From the NCBI GenBank assembly GCA_035235625.1, contig CP141140.1, forward strand, positions 3,581,330 through 3,645,329: DNA of 64,000 nucleotides. Direction: 5' to 3'. This DNA comes from Saururus chinensis (lineage: Eukaryota > Streptophyta > Magnoliopsida > Piperales > Saururaceae). A model generated the notes under the pieces. It was not told the DNA's origin. It saw nothing but the letters and a program-made list of their open reading frames with translations, and searched no databases. Each line of letters opens with the position of its first letter. Positions within the stretch are counted from its first letter, which is position 1. A program made the translations under genes and the position numbers. Shown here one piece after another: positions 22,877 through 36,400 of the stretch.

Positions 22877-24614
22877 TCAGTTATGGATTTCAATTATCTC
22901 ATTAATGTTGCTGAGCTCATCATCTATATCACAAAAAGACTTAACCACCTTCTTACCATGCAACCAATCTTGTGTACAAATTAACCACTCAACTGTCTCA
23001 GGTAGAAGAGAACTCCAATATTGAGATAGAACTCGTCCACTAGTACTAAAGGACGACTCTAAAGCAATTGTAGTAACCGGAACTGCTAGAATATCCTGAG
23101 CCATTGCTGCCAAGATTGGGTACTTGGCTGAGTTGGTCTTCCACCAACAAAGGATGTCCAAGTCAGCATCCCTATTTTCTAAGTTCGCTTCAAAGTACAA
23201 CTCTAACTCAGTTTTGCCAATGTCATTGTCTTCAGCACATTCTTGTGCTTTCATCCATTGTTTAATTTCTTCTTCCTCATTTGAAGGATTTAATGTCTCG
23301 CTAGAAAGTATAACCACATCCGAAACCAGCTTGGACTTGTATTGATCAAATAATAACTGCATCACAGCCAAACTCCTTTCAAAACGTAGATCCCCCAACT
23401 CTTTCCCATGTAGTTGGCTCAAATAGAACTTCAATAACTTCCTCTTATACTTAGGATCCAAAATCAAAGCAATGTCATACGTAACAGGTACATTACCCCA
23501 ATATACGTCGTACTTACCTAACATTTTGTTTGCCATTGATCTAAGAAAGTAGTATGTAGAATTTGCACTTCGAAGTAGTAGCTTTCTGATTGTTGATACT
23601 TCTTTCAGAAATAAATGAACTGCAAGATAACCAACTCCACAAAACAAATTAGTTGTATCATAAAAACGCTTCAAAAAATTACACACATTGGTAGCATTTT
23701 CCCATTCATCATCAGAAGGCCTATGTTTATAACTTGGATCTTCTTCCTCTAATCTTCTAAAAACATCACGATAGGGCAACATAGAATCTATCATTAAATA
23801 AGTAGAATTCCATCGAGTGCTAACATATAAAATCAAACCCTTCTCTATAGTAATTCCCAACTCAGTTACTAACTCAATAAACTTTTGATGACGGGAAGGC
23901 GAAGCCTTCACATATTTCACAAACTCACGAACATGATGAATTATATCTACAATATCTTTTAATCCAACATGTACAATAAGGTTTAGTACATGGGCAGCAC
24001 AAGTACATGGACAAGGGCACCTTCCAACAGAAGAGACCCCTTTTCAGCAAGGTCCCTTATAAGATTTCTTTGAGCAACATCATTACTCAAAGAAAAAGAG
24101 GCTGCATGGTGTTTATAAAATTAATAAAATCATCGTGACTAACAATATTAAATGGGTACTCATGTACTATTATTGCTCTTGTAAGAGCTTCCCTACTTAA
24201 GAGTGGTTGTCTAGGATCTCGATTTGGTGACATCTTACAAGAACCATTATTAATGTGTCTTGCTAGATGAGTCGTACCATCTTTACCTTCTGAAACAAAC
24301 CTATGCTTACAATAATTGCATATTGTTGTTTCCTGTGCTCTATTTTCATAAAAAAACTTTCTCAAAATGCAGCCACACTTGTGATGGACCTCGAACCCTT
24401 TTTCTCTACCGTGGCTACTACTTGCTCATGAATCTAGACTAGGATGGGGAGGGGGACATGTCGAGCTAAGGGGAACAATAGGTTTAGGAGTGGAAGAACT
24501 AGCTGGTGTTGAAGAATTAGTTGGGAGGGAAGAACTAGCTGGGGTGGAAGAACTAATTGGTGTGGAAGAACCAGTTGGTGTGGAATAACTAATCATCTCC
24601 ATTAGTAGATACAA
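22877..24614 (-). pseudogene. hAT transposase with the catalytic core deleted
   Basis: Three blocks read on the minus strand. 24614-24426 is a Ser/Thr/Pro repeat (TPxSSS units) ending in a stop; 24365-24087 is a BED-type zinc finger (CNYCKHRF...TTHLARHINN). 23920-22877 holds the C-terminal part, ending in the hAT dimerisation motif ALESSFSTSGRVLS. Between the last two, CTCAAHVLNLIV is recognisable near 24000 in another frame. The roughly 200 residues normally lying between the BED finger and that motif, including the first catalytic acidic residues, are missing: sequence passes directly from the post-BED region to the SNDVAQRNLIRDLA segment. So no active transposase is made, although DNA-binding and dimerisation parts survive in separate frames. 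Confidence 0.85.
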
Positions 24615-25135
24615 AATGAAAAATTAACACAATAGAATAGAGAGTTAGACAAGTTGAAATTATATAGAACAAACACAAGAACAAATTAGATTCTAGAATA
24701 AAGACAAGTAAATATTAGACAAGAACAGACAAGTAGATATTAAAGTCTAAAGAGCAGAGACAAGAAGAACAAGTATAAATTAAATAACAGACAAGTAGAA
24801 ATTAGACATGAATAGAACAAATTAAAGAACAAAATGGGCAAAATAAAAAATTACTGCAATAGAACAGAGAGTCAGACAAGTCAAAATTATACAAAATAAA
24901 CACAAGAACAAATTAGATTATAGAATAAAGACAAGTAAATATTAGACAAGAACAGACAAGTAAATATTAAAGTCTAAAGAGCAAAGACAAGAAAAAGTAC
25001 AAATTAAATAACACACAAGTAGAAATTAGACATGAATAGAACAAATTACAGAACAAAATGGACAAAATGAAAATTTAGCACAACAGAATAGAGAGTCAGA
25101 AGTCAAAATTATACAGAACAAACATAGACAATAAC
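24610..25135. repeat. Tandem repeat, unit about 226 bp
   Basis: An A-rich unit (AGAGAGT(T/C)AGACAAG..., ACAAATTAGATT, AGACAAGTAAATATTAGAC) recurs at 24640, 24866 and about 25090: two full copies and a partial third, inside the hAT element. Confidence 0.75.
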
Positions 25136-26209
25136 CAATAAGACAATAACAAAAAAGATGAGGATTAATAAGACAATAACAGAATAGATGACCAATAACA
25201 AAGCTTGGACATTAGACAATAACCAAATTGATACAAAATTATAAATCTAACAGAGGATGAGGATTAATAACAAAACAGATGATGAATAACAAAACACAGA
25301 TAAAAATAGAATGAATTAAAAATTATTAATTATAACAGAGGATGAGGAGCACTAATAGAACAAAGGATCAACAAAATTAAGAAGTATAACAATGAATCAA
25401 TGATGAAGGATAAAAAATCTTATTTTCATTGTGGTCCGGCGGAGCTTGAAGTCCACAGCAAGTGTGCATCCAGCGGATTTTGTTGGGAGGCTTGGTTGTC
25501 GATGGCGATTGAGAGGTAGAGAACAAATGTAGATGGTTCAACGAATGTATGATGGGAGATTCACCTATGCAGTGTCGCAGCGGCGGTCCAAGTCGTCCGA
25601 CGGAATGAGGAGGGGGAGGAATAGGGAATGGTGAGCGGTTAGAGGATTAGGGTTTTTGGAGCAGTGAAGAAAGCGGTCGGAGGAATGAGAAATGTTGTCG
25701 GCGATTTTGGCGAGATTTTGAATCTTGTGAAAGAGGGAAGATAGGTGAAAGCACCGACGATGGTGAGAGGGCTTGCGAGGCAGCAAGCAAAGACAGAAGA
25801 GATGGAGAGGGGAGGGTGGAGTCGGAGGGCGAACTGGCGGAAGAGAGTGAGGACTGAGGAGGGCAAACTGAAGCAGTGGCGAATGGTGATTCGACAAAGA
25901 GTGAAGAACGGCGAAGAGTGAGGACTGAGGAGCCGGAGGGCGAATTGTGGAAGAGATTTAGGGTTAACCACTTAACTTGCGATGGCTACATTGAATTGAT
26001 GAAGGGCTCGAGCGATGGGAGACATTAACGGGTCGGGCCGGGCTTTCTCCTTTTTTTGGCCCAGGCCCGAGCCCTGCCCATTATTACTCGGGCTTTCGAA
26101 TTACAGGCCCGACCCAGCCCATTTCCTTCATTTTTCTATCCAAGCCCGAAATTTTACGGGCCGGGCTAACGGGCCGGCCCGTCATATATGCAGCCCTAAT
26201 CAAGACGTA

Positions 26210-26395
26210 CTCCATCCATCTTATATTAAAAGTTATTATATTTTTTTATTAAATGATAAAATTTACATTTAAGAGAGGAAAAAATAAGATTATAATAAAT
26301 TTTTTTAGTTATTAATCACTTAAATTTAACAAAATAAAGTTATTAATATAAAATAATTTTTTAAAAATAAAACTATTAATTTAAGAAAAATAGAG
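26210..26395. mobile_element. Stowaway-type MITE
   Basis: CTCCATCCATCTTATATTA and its inverted end TTAATTTAAGAAAAATAGAG, flanked by TA (26208-26209 and 26396-26397). Its right TA is also the first two bases of the next element's target duplication. Confidence 0.75.
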
Positions 26396-26403
26396 TATAT
26401 AAG

Positions 26404-28007
26404 TAGGGCTGTAAATGAACCGAGATGGCTCGTGAGTAAACCCGGCTCGGCTAGGCTCGGCTCGAATTAAACTCGATTAGAATCAGACTCAACTCGAACT
26501 CGATTCGAGCTCAAATAAGTTCGAGCCGAGTTTGAGCAAACCGCTGCTCTACTCAGCTCAGCTCGAATAAAACTCGAACTCGATGCTACTCGGCTTGACC
26601 TCGAGCTCGAACTCGAATATAATTTCAAAATTATATATATAAAATAAATAATGCATATATATATGCATATTTTATATAAACATAATTGTTAATTTAAATA
26701 TATATTTATAACATACTCCCTCCATTCTTAGATTAATAGCTCTATTTGATTAGTTCATTTTAAAAAATCTAATTGAGCTATTAATCTAAGGCGAATGAAA
26801 TATATAAAATGGCATATAATCACATATTTATATACTAATACTATGTATCGTATTGATATATGAGACCCGTTTATATGAGTCAAGGCTCACTCACGACTAT
26901 GTGAATATAGATGTCATACATCATCATATTACGATATAAGAACACACATAACTCAGGAGGTAGATTAGTTTATGTCTTCTTGCGCATTTGGATCTCAATC
27001 TGATGACCTATGATGTCTTTGTTCATGCTGACGTATGAGAGTCTAAACTCATATAAAAAAATTTCATGATATATATCCTTGTTAAATTATAACGGATATA
27101 TAATTTTTATATATGATATATATTTTATAAAAATAAAAATATTGGAGACGCAAACACTAATATACTCCTTTTGTCCCAAATTAATAAGGCTATTTGATTC
27201 TTAAAGATGAACTAAAATTAGTTCAATTGAAAAACCAAATGAAGCTATAAGTATATGACAGATGGTCAACATGATATCACACTTATATACTTAAAAATAA
27301 TTCTACAAAAAAACATGACATTTGTGGACCAACCTTAGTTTAGAAAAGAATGATTAGATATTCTTTTAAAAGTTGAAACATGACATTGGGACTATCCTCA
27401 TCTTACAAAATGTATATCTTTTTACATGTACTTCAGAATTTTTTAGAGGCACACTCAGATTATAAAATAACTTTTTTATTAGTGATTTATAAGCATGTAA
27501 AGAAAAGAAAACACAAAAAAGTAGATGACAATGTTGCCAAAATAATTTTTTATTTTTTACATCTTGTTTAGGGATTATATGTACATAAAGAGAGAAAAAT
27601 AATAATGTTGCATTGTTTTAGCATATGTAACTAAAACTTATTTGTCATAGTTTTCTTCTTTCATAGTGACTATAATCAAATGTTCACAGTATAGTCTTAA
27701 TACTTGTTGAAGTATATTTATTAATATTTAATACTAAAATTATATTAGTATATGTAATACTTCATATACTTTATATTTATATATAGATTATTTTTATTTT
27801 TTTAGTTCGAGCCCAATTCGAGCCAAGGCTTATGATTCACTTATTCAGGTTCGAGATCGAGCTCAGGCCAAGCTTTGGATTTCTAATTCAAGCTGAGCTC
27901 GAGCTGAAAGGTTCGAGTTTATTCGAGCTTCGAGCCGAGCTTCAACAGTTCGAGCTCGAGCCGAAACAACCTAATACTCGGCTCAGTTCGACTCGTTAAC
28001 ACCCCTA
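26404..28007. mobile_element. Non-autonomous hAT element, 1604 bp, perfect target duplication
   Basis: Begins TAGGGCTGTAAATGAACCGAG; the right end, reverse-complemented, is TAGGGGTGTTAACGAGTCGA. The flanking 8 bp are identical: TATATAAG at 26396-26403 and 28008-28015. Both subterminal regions are packed with CGAGCTCGA-type words (TCGAGCTCGAACTCGA near 26600; TTCGAGCTCGAGCCGA near 27950), as expected for hAT transposase-binding arrays. No coding frame; the AT-rich middle holds two Stowaway-like inserts. Confidence 0.88.
26716..26800. mobile_element. Short Stowaway-like MITE nested in the hAT element
   Basis: CTCCCTCCATTCTTAGATTA and the near-inverse TAATCTAAGGCGAATGA enclose a short hairpin-like middle; preceded by TA. 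A diverged relative starts at 27165 (CTCCTTTTGTCCCAAATTAA). Confidence 0.65.
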
Positions 28008-28447
28008 TATATAAGTTGTCTTCCTTTTTATTACTGTTTCGAGTCTTCTCAAAGGTGAAAGCTCAATAAAAAAGACGTAAAGCAATAAAAAGGAAATGTT
28101 AACTTACTATGTTAGCGAATGGATTATTAACATATTTACTTCATATTACAAAACTCTTCTTCAACTTCAATGATACCACATTAGATAATTGTTGGCGTTT
28201 CCGAATAGTTTAAAACTAATAGGAAATAAATTATTAATATAGTTCAGCAATTTTCACTAACGCGAGATTTATATTTTTGACTTCAGGCCCAAAGGTTTCA
28301 GCTATCAGCATGCTTAAAGAGGGTTTACCTCCACCATGTCTATAATTGGAAAAATATAAATTTGCCATTTTTGTGGTTTGTCTTACCATGTATGTTGACT
28401 TACCATGTACGTGGTCACCAGTAGGCGTTAAGGAGACTAAGGTGATA
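28008..28447. other. Spacer between the hAT element and the chromovirus
   Basis: Opens with the hAT target duplication. No gene or repeat recognised after it. Confidence 0.4.
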
Positions 28448-28703
28448 TGTTCCTAAATAGGTTATTATCTTAATCAAATTATTATTTTTTATTTTTTAAA
28501 ATTAGTTTATTTTTTATTTTATTAAGATTAGTCTTGCTTATCTTATTTGAATAGGAATATTTTTTTACTTTTATATAAATTATAGTGCTTAGCATATTTT
28601 AACTCAATAGAAATTAGATTACTTTTATTTAATTTTTTTGTCATAATCCTTCTTTTCTCCCCCTTTTCTCTTTAATTATTCATATATAGACCCCTTACTC
28701 TAT
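28448..28703 (+). repeat. 5' LTR of the chromovirus
   Basis: Paired with 37237-37493 by order and shared words. Right boundary approximate. Followed by a poor match to a tRNA primer site. Confidence 0.65.
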
Positions 28704-29951
28704 GCCATTGGTTGCTGAGGAATATTTCTACTCCCTGTTCTTGCCTACCCTCCCACCCTCATTCTGTCATGTGTCGCTCGCACCTAAAAAGTCTGCCACC
28801 AATCGCTAAGCCACCCCTCGCGGCAATAGATTCTTCTGGCCATCATGACATGCCCATCTCGGAATCCTCCCAACTCGCCTTCATGTCCGCATGAAACACT
28901 TAGAAAATCAAGTACAAGCAGTATTTTCGGAGCTTACTAACGTGAAGACTGTCGTCATTGCCTTCAGCAACGAGCACAACCACTGTTTCAACGAACACGT
29001 CTACCGTTTTGACGCATATAGTGCAAAAAGTAGTAGGTGCTTTGACGTTGTTGTGAGTTCCATCTCTTCACTCACGAACGTCATTTGTGAGCTCCATACA
29101 CGTTTGTTGGCGCCTTCTGGTGCCTCGTCCTCTGTAGCATTCACCACCCAGACTGAACCTTCTCCATTGCCAGCTTCGTTAGTATTGTCTCAGCCCAATT
29201 CAGTTGCTCTCATTAGATAGATCACACCTTTTTCACTGCTGACCACCCAGATCTGGGATATGCCCATAGTTTCGGCCCATGAACTCACTAGCGCTTCTCC
29301 CGTGTCTTTTGGTTCATTTTCCTCCTTGCTAGCTGTTCTCTAGCCCAACAACCCACCCCTGCATTGCCATCTTCCCTTATGCTGGCATCGTCCTTGGTCC
29401 CTGTTGCCTTCATATAGTCTGCCTTGCCGCTGAATCCACTGCCCACTCTACCAGCCACCTTAGGGTTCATATGTTATGGCTACTCCTCTGATTTGTGCCT
29501 ATCAGCTAGTGCGGCTGGAGCCTATAGCTTCTAGTTGCATTCCTCGCTTCACAGATGTTTACAATGGCCAAGGACGCATCTTTCTTCTGGGGACCTGCCA
29601 TCCGCCAATGGTCTGTGCTCCCCCACCAGCCTATCGTCTCATCGCCAGTTGAGTGTGTCTCTTCCTTCAGGTGTCTCATTTTGACTCAAATGGGTTTTCC
29701 CCCTCCCAACGACATGTTGCAAAGTGAAGACCATTTCATTGTGTTGGTTCGAACCAGAATTGCATCTTCCCTGAGTTCTCATCTCCCACACAACCAATTT
29801 GACTATATGGCCCCACTTGTACCTCCCCTCGTGTAGTCAGATCATCTGCCCTGCCATCATCCCATCGTGTTGTGCTAGCCCCTTATCCTTTGGGTTATAC
29901 CCCGCTCGACGATCAACTTGATGATGTCAATGCTTTTGACTACTGTGAACT

Positions 29952-32900
29952 TGTCACGCCCCGGCGCTGCCCAACCCGAGCCAAACCCAGTCCAGGGGCT
30001 GGTCAAATGCGCGGGGGCGACGAGGGGAATTGAGAAATGGTTTAGCAGAAGACTTAACCCTAAATACAAGCGATCTAACAGAAATTTCGGAGTATGCACA
30101 CCACTTTGAGCAAGAGTAAATAAGTAGAAAAGAAATAGAGTTACTTAACTCAAAATAAACAACTAGTCTCAAACCCACAAGCTTAGTCAATCATAGCCCA
30201 CTCTGGCTCTAAAATAGGTCATAAGCAACACAACTGTATAAAGTAACATAAATCCAACAAAGAACCATAAACAAAGGTTCTAAACATAAAGCATAAACCA
30301 AGGAAAATAAGTCACATAAGAGTCTCCACGATCACATCCAAGTCGTCTCCGATCTTTCCTCAAAGAGGAGATCCTGATCAACTGCGTGTCACACCACACA
30401 GCCCCAAAATAAAAACACAAGAAAGAGGGGTGAGTTTAACAAACTCAGCAATAGTTTTTAATATAACTATCATCATCGAAAATATGATAGCATAGCAATA
30501 AAATCATTCAGATCAGAGATTGATGAGATGTAACATTTTCTAATCATACATACACATCACCTAAACCTACATCATAGTGTATAATCCACATAGTGCTATT
30601 CACATCATATCAACCTACCTGCATGAAATGTATCTCTAACATACATATCAAATCATGCCTCAACATCATATCAACCTGCATGAAATGTATCTCTAACATT
30701 TATATCCAATCATGCCTCAACATCATATCAACCTGCATGAAATGTATCTCTAACATTTATATCCAATCATGCCTCAACATCATATCAACCTGCATGAAAT
30801 GTATCTCTAACATACATACCCAACCATGCATCACATCATATCAACCTGCATGAAATGTATCTCTAACATACATATCTAATATCAACCTGCATGAAATGTA
30901 TCTCTAACATACATATCCAATCATGCAGCAAATCATATTAACTTGCATGAAATGTATCTCTGACATACATATCCAATCATACATCACATCATATCAACCT
31001 GCATGAAATGTATCTCTAACATACATATCCAATCATGCATCACGTCATATCAACCTCCATCAAGGAGTAATCAAAATTTGGTATCACACAGACGGGAACA
31101 CAAACAAGGCCACGAAGGCGTGTCATGGTCCAGAATTCTACACAAGAATTTAAGAAGTTTGGGGTTGTCAATCCCTAAAGCTGCTCGCTCAGGACGATCC
31201 TGGCCAAGGATGTCCCATTTTTACACAGAGAATCTAGAACAAGGGTGTTCGCCCAGGGACATCTCCTGCGGAGGGGAGAACCCGAATTCCCACACAGGGA
31301 ACCTTAGAACACGTGGTAGCGGGTGCACATGGCATACCACACTGGATTCTCAGGGTCCAGATGACACTCATTACAATAATCTCAAATCCGTAAGACAAGT
31401 ACATAACTCGTCCCCACATAATTCCATTTCTCTAGACTCAACCCAGGGAGTGCACTCGTTCCACACAGGAACTCAAATCAAAACATGTCCTTTCGGACCA
31501 ATCAAGTTTCGATTAATCCACAACCGATCAATTCGGCACGCAATTTTACCACATTGCATCCAATCGATCAAATTCTATTAACCTCGATAAAGCCTTAATT
31601 GGAAATCCATTTTCATGATGCATGCAACATGGTACATACGTGGGCAAGGCTACATGAATCCTAATTCATGATAAGTGCTCTCATCAACCCCTAATGCATC
31701 ATTTATAATTATAATATCAAGCTTTAACATCATTATTAAACCCCACATGTGTGTGTACCTAGTAGAAGCACTTCACTCAATGCATATCAACATGCTTTAA
31801 ATTAACTCACTACCACACTATACATGTGAATTAACATTTAATCATGAATTCCAGCGGAAATCATAAGAGAAGAATCATTAAAAACATAACTCAAATCAAA
31901 GCTCAACCACAAGCTAAACACATATAAGATCATTCACTTCATCCTTAAGCCATGATGTTCACTAACATTCACACATCAATTAACTACATCCTAACATGAC
32001 ATATCAATCTGTTAGTAGGTTGTAGCTCTACTGAAAATATATTTAACCATAGAGAATCAACCATTCATAACTTCAAGATGGCAATTCCAACATTATACCT
32101 CCAACCATAAGTCATTCCACATAACTCTAAATATATACCTCAACTTCATAACCTCAATGGTATGCCTTTTCAGTAGCATACTATAGCTCAAAACACTCCA
32201 CATTCATATGAAATTGGCAAGTTAAAGTGGAATCACGGAAATAAACATAATGCAAATAGAACAAAAATCTGTTGTGTAGCCGTTCGAACGCCCGAAATGG
32301 CCATTTGATCAGCTAAACAGGAAATCTGTTGAACTGATAATGTTGCCGTTCGAACGCCAACAAGGTCGAATCGACCTTCTTCTTCCTTTTGCATTTTCAA
32401 ACCGAAACTTCATTGATAAAACTCAAAATCAACATCTAACAACCTAAATGCCATTAAAAGTCTACCATAACTTCCAGAATGCTAATCCACATCATAACAA
32501 GATAAAACCCTATGAAATTGGGATTAAAGATTACCATTTACTAATCATGCTATTAAAGCATTAAATCAAGCAAATTCATTCAAAATAACCCCAAAATCAA
32601 GAGTTTTACCATAGAAAGACTGAAATTTCGAAAGTCCATTACCTTATCCCTTGATTAGGCTTGGATTTGATGGTCACCCTTCTTAAAAACCTTACAAAGC
32701 ATAGAGTTTGAATTAAACTCCATTAAAACCAATTTAACAAAGAAAACCCTAATTAAAAACTTAGATCTAGGGCTTATTAAACATAAAAATCAGATTTTGA
32801 GAGCTAGGGTTTGTAATAAAGATGCAAATCAGTAGTTTTGATATTTAAAAATAAATCAAAATAAAAGAAAAAATGATAGATTTAAAAGAGATTAAGAGAA

Positions 32901-33458
32901 AAGCTAGGATTTGATGCTTATTTAGAATGAACTTACCTTAAATACCTTCTAATCCGGGCCTAATTGGGGATTACGCCTGACCTCTTCTTCTCAGCCTATT
33001 CCCAAAATGGGAATGACTCAGGTCTAGCCTTTTATAGTAGGGTTTAGGTTGCACTAACTGAACTAATGAGGTGTAAGTAGACTTTTAGGCTAAAAATGAG
33101 TATTTTGTAAATTTAAGCACTAATTAAATTTGATAAAATTCTATAAATTTTTGTATGGGCTTAAGTTGATGTCTGTGTTCATTTAATCCAAAAACCCAAA
33201 TTTTGACGGTGGGGCCCACAGGGGGTCCCGTCAAACCCTAATTTTTGGAAAAATAGTAAAAATTCAGAAAAATCCTAAAAATTCACATTTAATTTAAAAT
33301 CACTTAAAACCACTAATTGAAAAGTTAATTTTGATTAAAACCATCACAAACACTATTTATTTACGAAACCACCGAATTAATAAGAAAAATGAGTTAACCA
33401 TGCAATAACCGATAATTAAAAGGAAACGAAAACCGATTTAGAAAAGAGAGTCCTTACA
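29952..33458 (-). mobile_element. Solo LTR 1 of a giant LTR-retrotransposon family (3.5 kb)
   Basis: Plus-strand ends are TGTCACGCCCCG and GAGTCCTTACA; in its own (minus) orientation it runs TGTAAGGACTC to GGGGCGTGACA. Flanked by an exact 5-bp duplication GAACT (29947-29951, 33459-33463) and inserted in the gag part of the chromovirus. Aligns along its length with the copies at 47811 and 55624. A minus-strand TATA box (CTATAAAAGG) lies near 33030. No coding frame and no second LTR, so it is a solo LTR left by recombination. Confidence 0.9.
30595..31045. repeat. Minisatellite in solo LTR 1, unit 57 bp
   Basis: CATGAAATGTATCTCTAACA recurs at 57-bp steps (30622, 30679, 30736 and on), about eight copies, with later units less regular. 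Confidence 0.9.
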
Positions 33459-36400
33459 GAACTCGTTGATCATCCTCGCAATTGTGGTTGTGTGCCTTGT
33501 GTTCATGTTGACTACCCTTATGTCAATGAACTTCCAGATCAAATCCCGACTATTCAAGTTTGCCTAATTCACCTCACCTTCCCAGTCTTCAATGGCGACA
33601 ATCCAGATGAATGAGTCTCTTGGGTGAAGTGTTTCTTCCACTTTCATCACACCCAGCTCACAAATAGTGTGCATTTGCCTCTTTCCACATGGAGGGTCGT
33701 GCTATGCTTTGGGTCGACCAAATCCTTGCTCAGCACGCGTACACTACTTGGCCTAAGTTAGAGCATGCTCTTCTCCTCAGTTTCAGCCAGACTTTCTGCC
33801 AAAATTTTAACAGTTTATTACTTTAGATTCGACAACAGGGTTCTATCCAATATCATCATAATGAGTTTGAGCGCTTGGTGAATTGCGTACAAGGATAGCC
33901 TGAGCACGCCCTTATCAGTGTCTTTGAAGCGGGTCTTAAGCCTCATGGCAGAATTATAGACTTTCCCGCGCATCTCTTTGATGGAAATGATGTGTATGGA
34001 TTGTGTATATGAGGAAAGGTTAACCGAGCTCGGTCGTTTTACTTTCTCTCGCCCATCGGCCTCTTCCCTTCTGCCCCGCCCTGCTTCATCTTTTGATCAT
34101 CCACAAGGTGGCCATCCTATAGGTACTTCTTTACCCATTCCTCCTCTTACTCTTTCTCAAATGACCGTTCATCAATCCAAGGCTTTATGTTATAATTGTG
34201 ATGAGAAATATACTCCTAGACATTGCTGCACGATTCAAAAAAAAATTTATGATCAATGGAAGTTTGGATGTGGACTTAGTGGAGGATACTTGTCATGATT
34301 CTAAAGAGACTGCTTCTGACACTGTCAAGGCCTGTGATATGGAGATTACCCTCCAAGCATTTGCTATTACTTATACTCCATGCACTATGCGTGTTAAGGG
34401 CTTGATTAAGAAACAAGTTTATATTCTTGTTGATAGTGGAAGTACTCATACTTTTGTTAATAATCAAGCTATTTGTCATCTTGGATATCCTATTAAAGAC
34501 TCTGAGATCTTTGATGTGTTGATTGGCGATAGAAACAGTTTCAAGAGTTGTGGTATTTGCTCCACGTTGAATTATTATTGCAAGGTTAGATATATACTAT
34601 GAATTTACTTTTGCTTCCTACTAAGAGGGCTAATATTGTTTTTGGTGTTGAATGGCTTGAGGACTTAAACACTGTTTCTTGATACTTCTATTGTATGACT
34701 ATGGCTTTAACTTATGGGGGCAAGCCGGTGTTATTACTACTCATTCATCGCCCTAGCTACTCTTCTTACATGGCGCTTTTGTGTAGACTATAAAGGTGTT
34801 AACCTTATTACTTTAAGGATAAGTACCATATTCCTGTAATCGCGGAGTTGCTTGACGAATTATCGGGGGCCCAATTCTTTTCAAAATTGGACCTCCATTC
34901 AGGTTATCATCATATTCATATGCATCCTGATGATATTGCCAAGACGACCATTCTTACTCATGACGGACATTATGAGTTTTTAGTCATGCAATTCCGCCTT
35001 ACTAATGCCCCTCCACCTTCCAATGCCTAATGAACAATGTCTTCTGGAGCTATCTACATCGATTTATCTTGGCTTTTTTTTATTATAGCCCTACTTGGGA
35101 GGACCACTTATTGCACCTATGTTTTATTTTCACACTTCTCCATTAGCATCAATAGGTTGAGTATTTAGACATATTATCTTAGCCCAAGGTGTTGTTACCG
35201 ACCCAAGCAAAATTTCTATTGTTTGGGATTGGCTTCACCCTTCTACTACACATGCACTATGTGGGTTTGTTAGCCTTGCAAGTTATTATAGATGTTCATC
35301 TCTTCTTGTAACATTATTATTGCACCTTTAATGGCTTCGATGAAGAAGGGTGCCTTCATATGGTTTGGCTCAGTTGAACGTGCTTTTGATGTACTCAAAA
35401 CAACCCTCATTTCTGCCTCTATTATGGCTCTCTTGGACTTTGCCAAGACTTATTGAAAGTGATTCTTCTTATGTTGGTCATGGCGTAGTCTTTATGCAAG
35501 ATAATTGCCCCATTGCCTTTTTATAGTAAGGCTTTATCTGGCAGTTATCTATTGTTATCCGCTTATGAACTTGAGATGCTGACTATTGTCTATCTTGTGA
35601 CTAAATGGTAGCCCTATATTTTAAGTTGTCACTTTATCATTTAAATAGATAATCATCGTCTCATTTACTTTATGGACTAGTGTGTGACAACTCCCGCTCA
35701 GCAACGTTAGGTCTCTAAATTATTGGGATACTATTATGAATTAGTCTATAAGCTTGGCCTCGAAAATTGTGTTGCTAATGTTTTATCCAGACTGCATGAG
35801 GATGCCACACTCTAGGCCATTTCAGTTCTAATCTTTCCTTTTCTAAAGGACTTATAGGCAATGTATGAGACCAATGATGTTACTTGTGCTATTGTTACAC
35901 TCTTATGAGAAGATCATTCTTCCTCACCAAATTTTGTTTTGCATGATGGTTTTCGGTTATAGCGTGGTAGTCTTTGGGTGCCAAATTTTAAGGAGTTGCG
36001 CAGGGATATTCTTCATCTTTGTCCCTATATGCCTGCTTCCGGACAAGAGGGGATATTTCGAGCATAAGGGTCTCTCAGAGCTTTGCCTGACGTGGTCTTA
36101 AATTAGCAGTCCACTAATTTGTGGCCTAATGTGACATTTGCCAACGAGCCAAGAGCTATTCTACCACTCCATCCAATTTTTTTTTCAACCACTTTCAATT
36201 ATAGAGCGAATCTAGGAAGATATTAAATGGATTTCATTGAAGGATTACCCAAGATTCAGGGCAAATCTCTCACCCTTATACTGCCACAAATGTTGCTGAG
36301 GTTTTCATGTGCGACATTGCTCGTCTTCATGGGATGTCTAAGACTATTATTTGCGATTGTGATAAGGTATTCTTATCTACCTTCTGGCATGAATTTTTCT

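Larger units (their letters stand above)
22474..26198 (-). mobile_element. hAT-superfamily DNA transposon, 3.7 kb
   Basis: Terminal inverted repeats TAGGGCTGCA (left) and TGCAGCCCTA (right), with subterminal GGCGGGCC / GGGCCGGCCCG runs. The flanks are AACAAGAC (22466-22473) and ATCAAGAC (26199-26206), an 8-bp target duplication with one mismatch, as expected for hAT. Minus-strand transposase remnants occupy 22877-24614. Upstream of them come an A-rich block with about 226-bp tandem repeats and a GC-richer putative first exon/promoter (25.43-26.0 kb). Confidence 0.9.

Noticed and set aside
30593-30853. 86-codon repetitive frame (MKCISNI units)
   Set aside because: Same cause: the 57-bp minisatellite in solo LTR 1.
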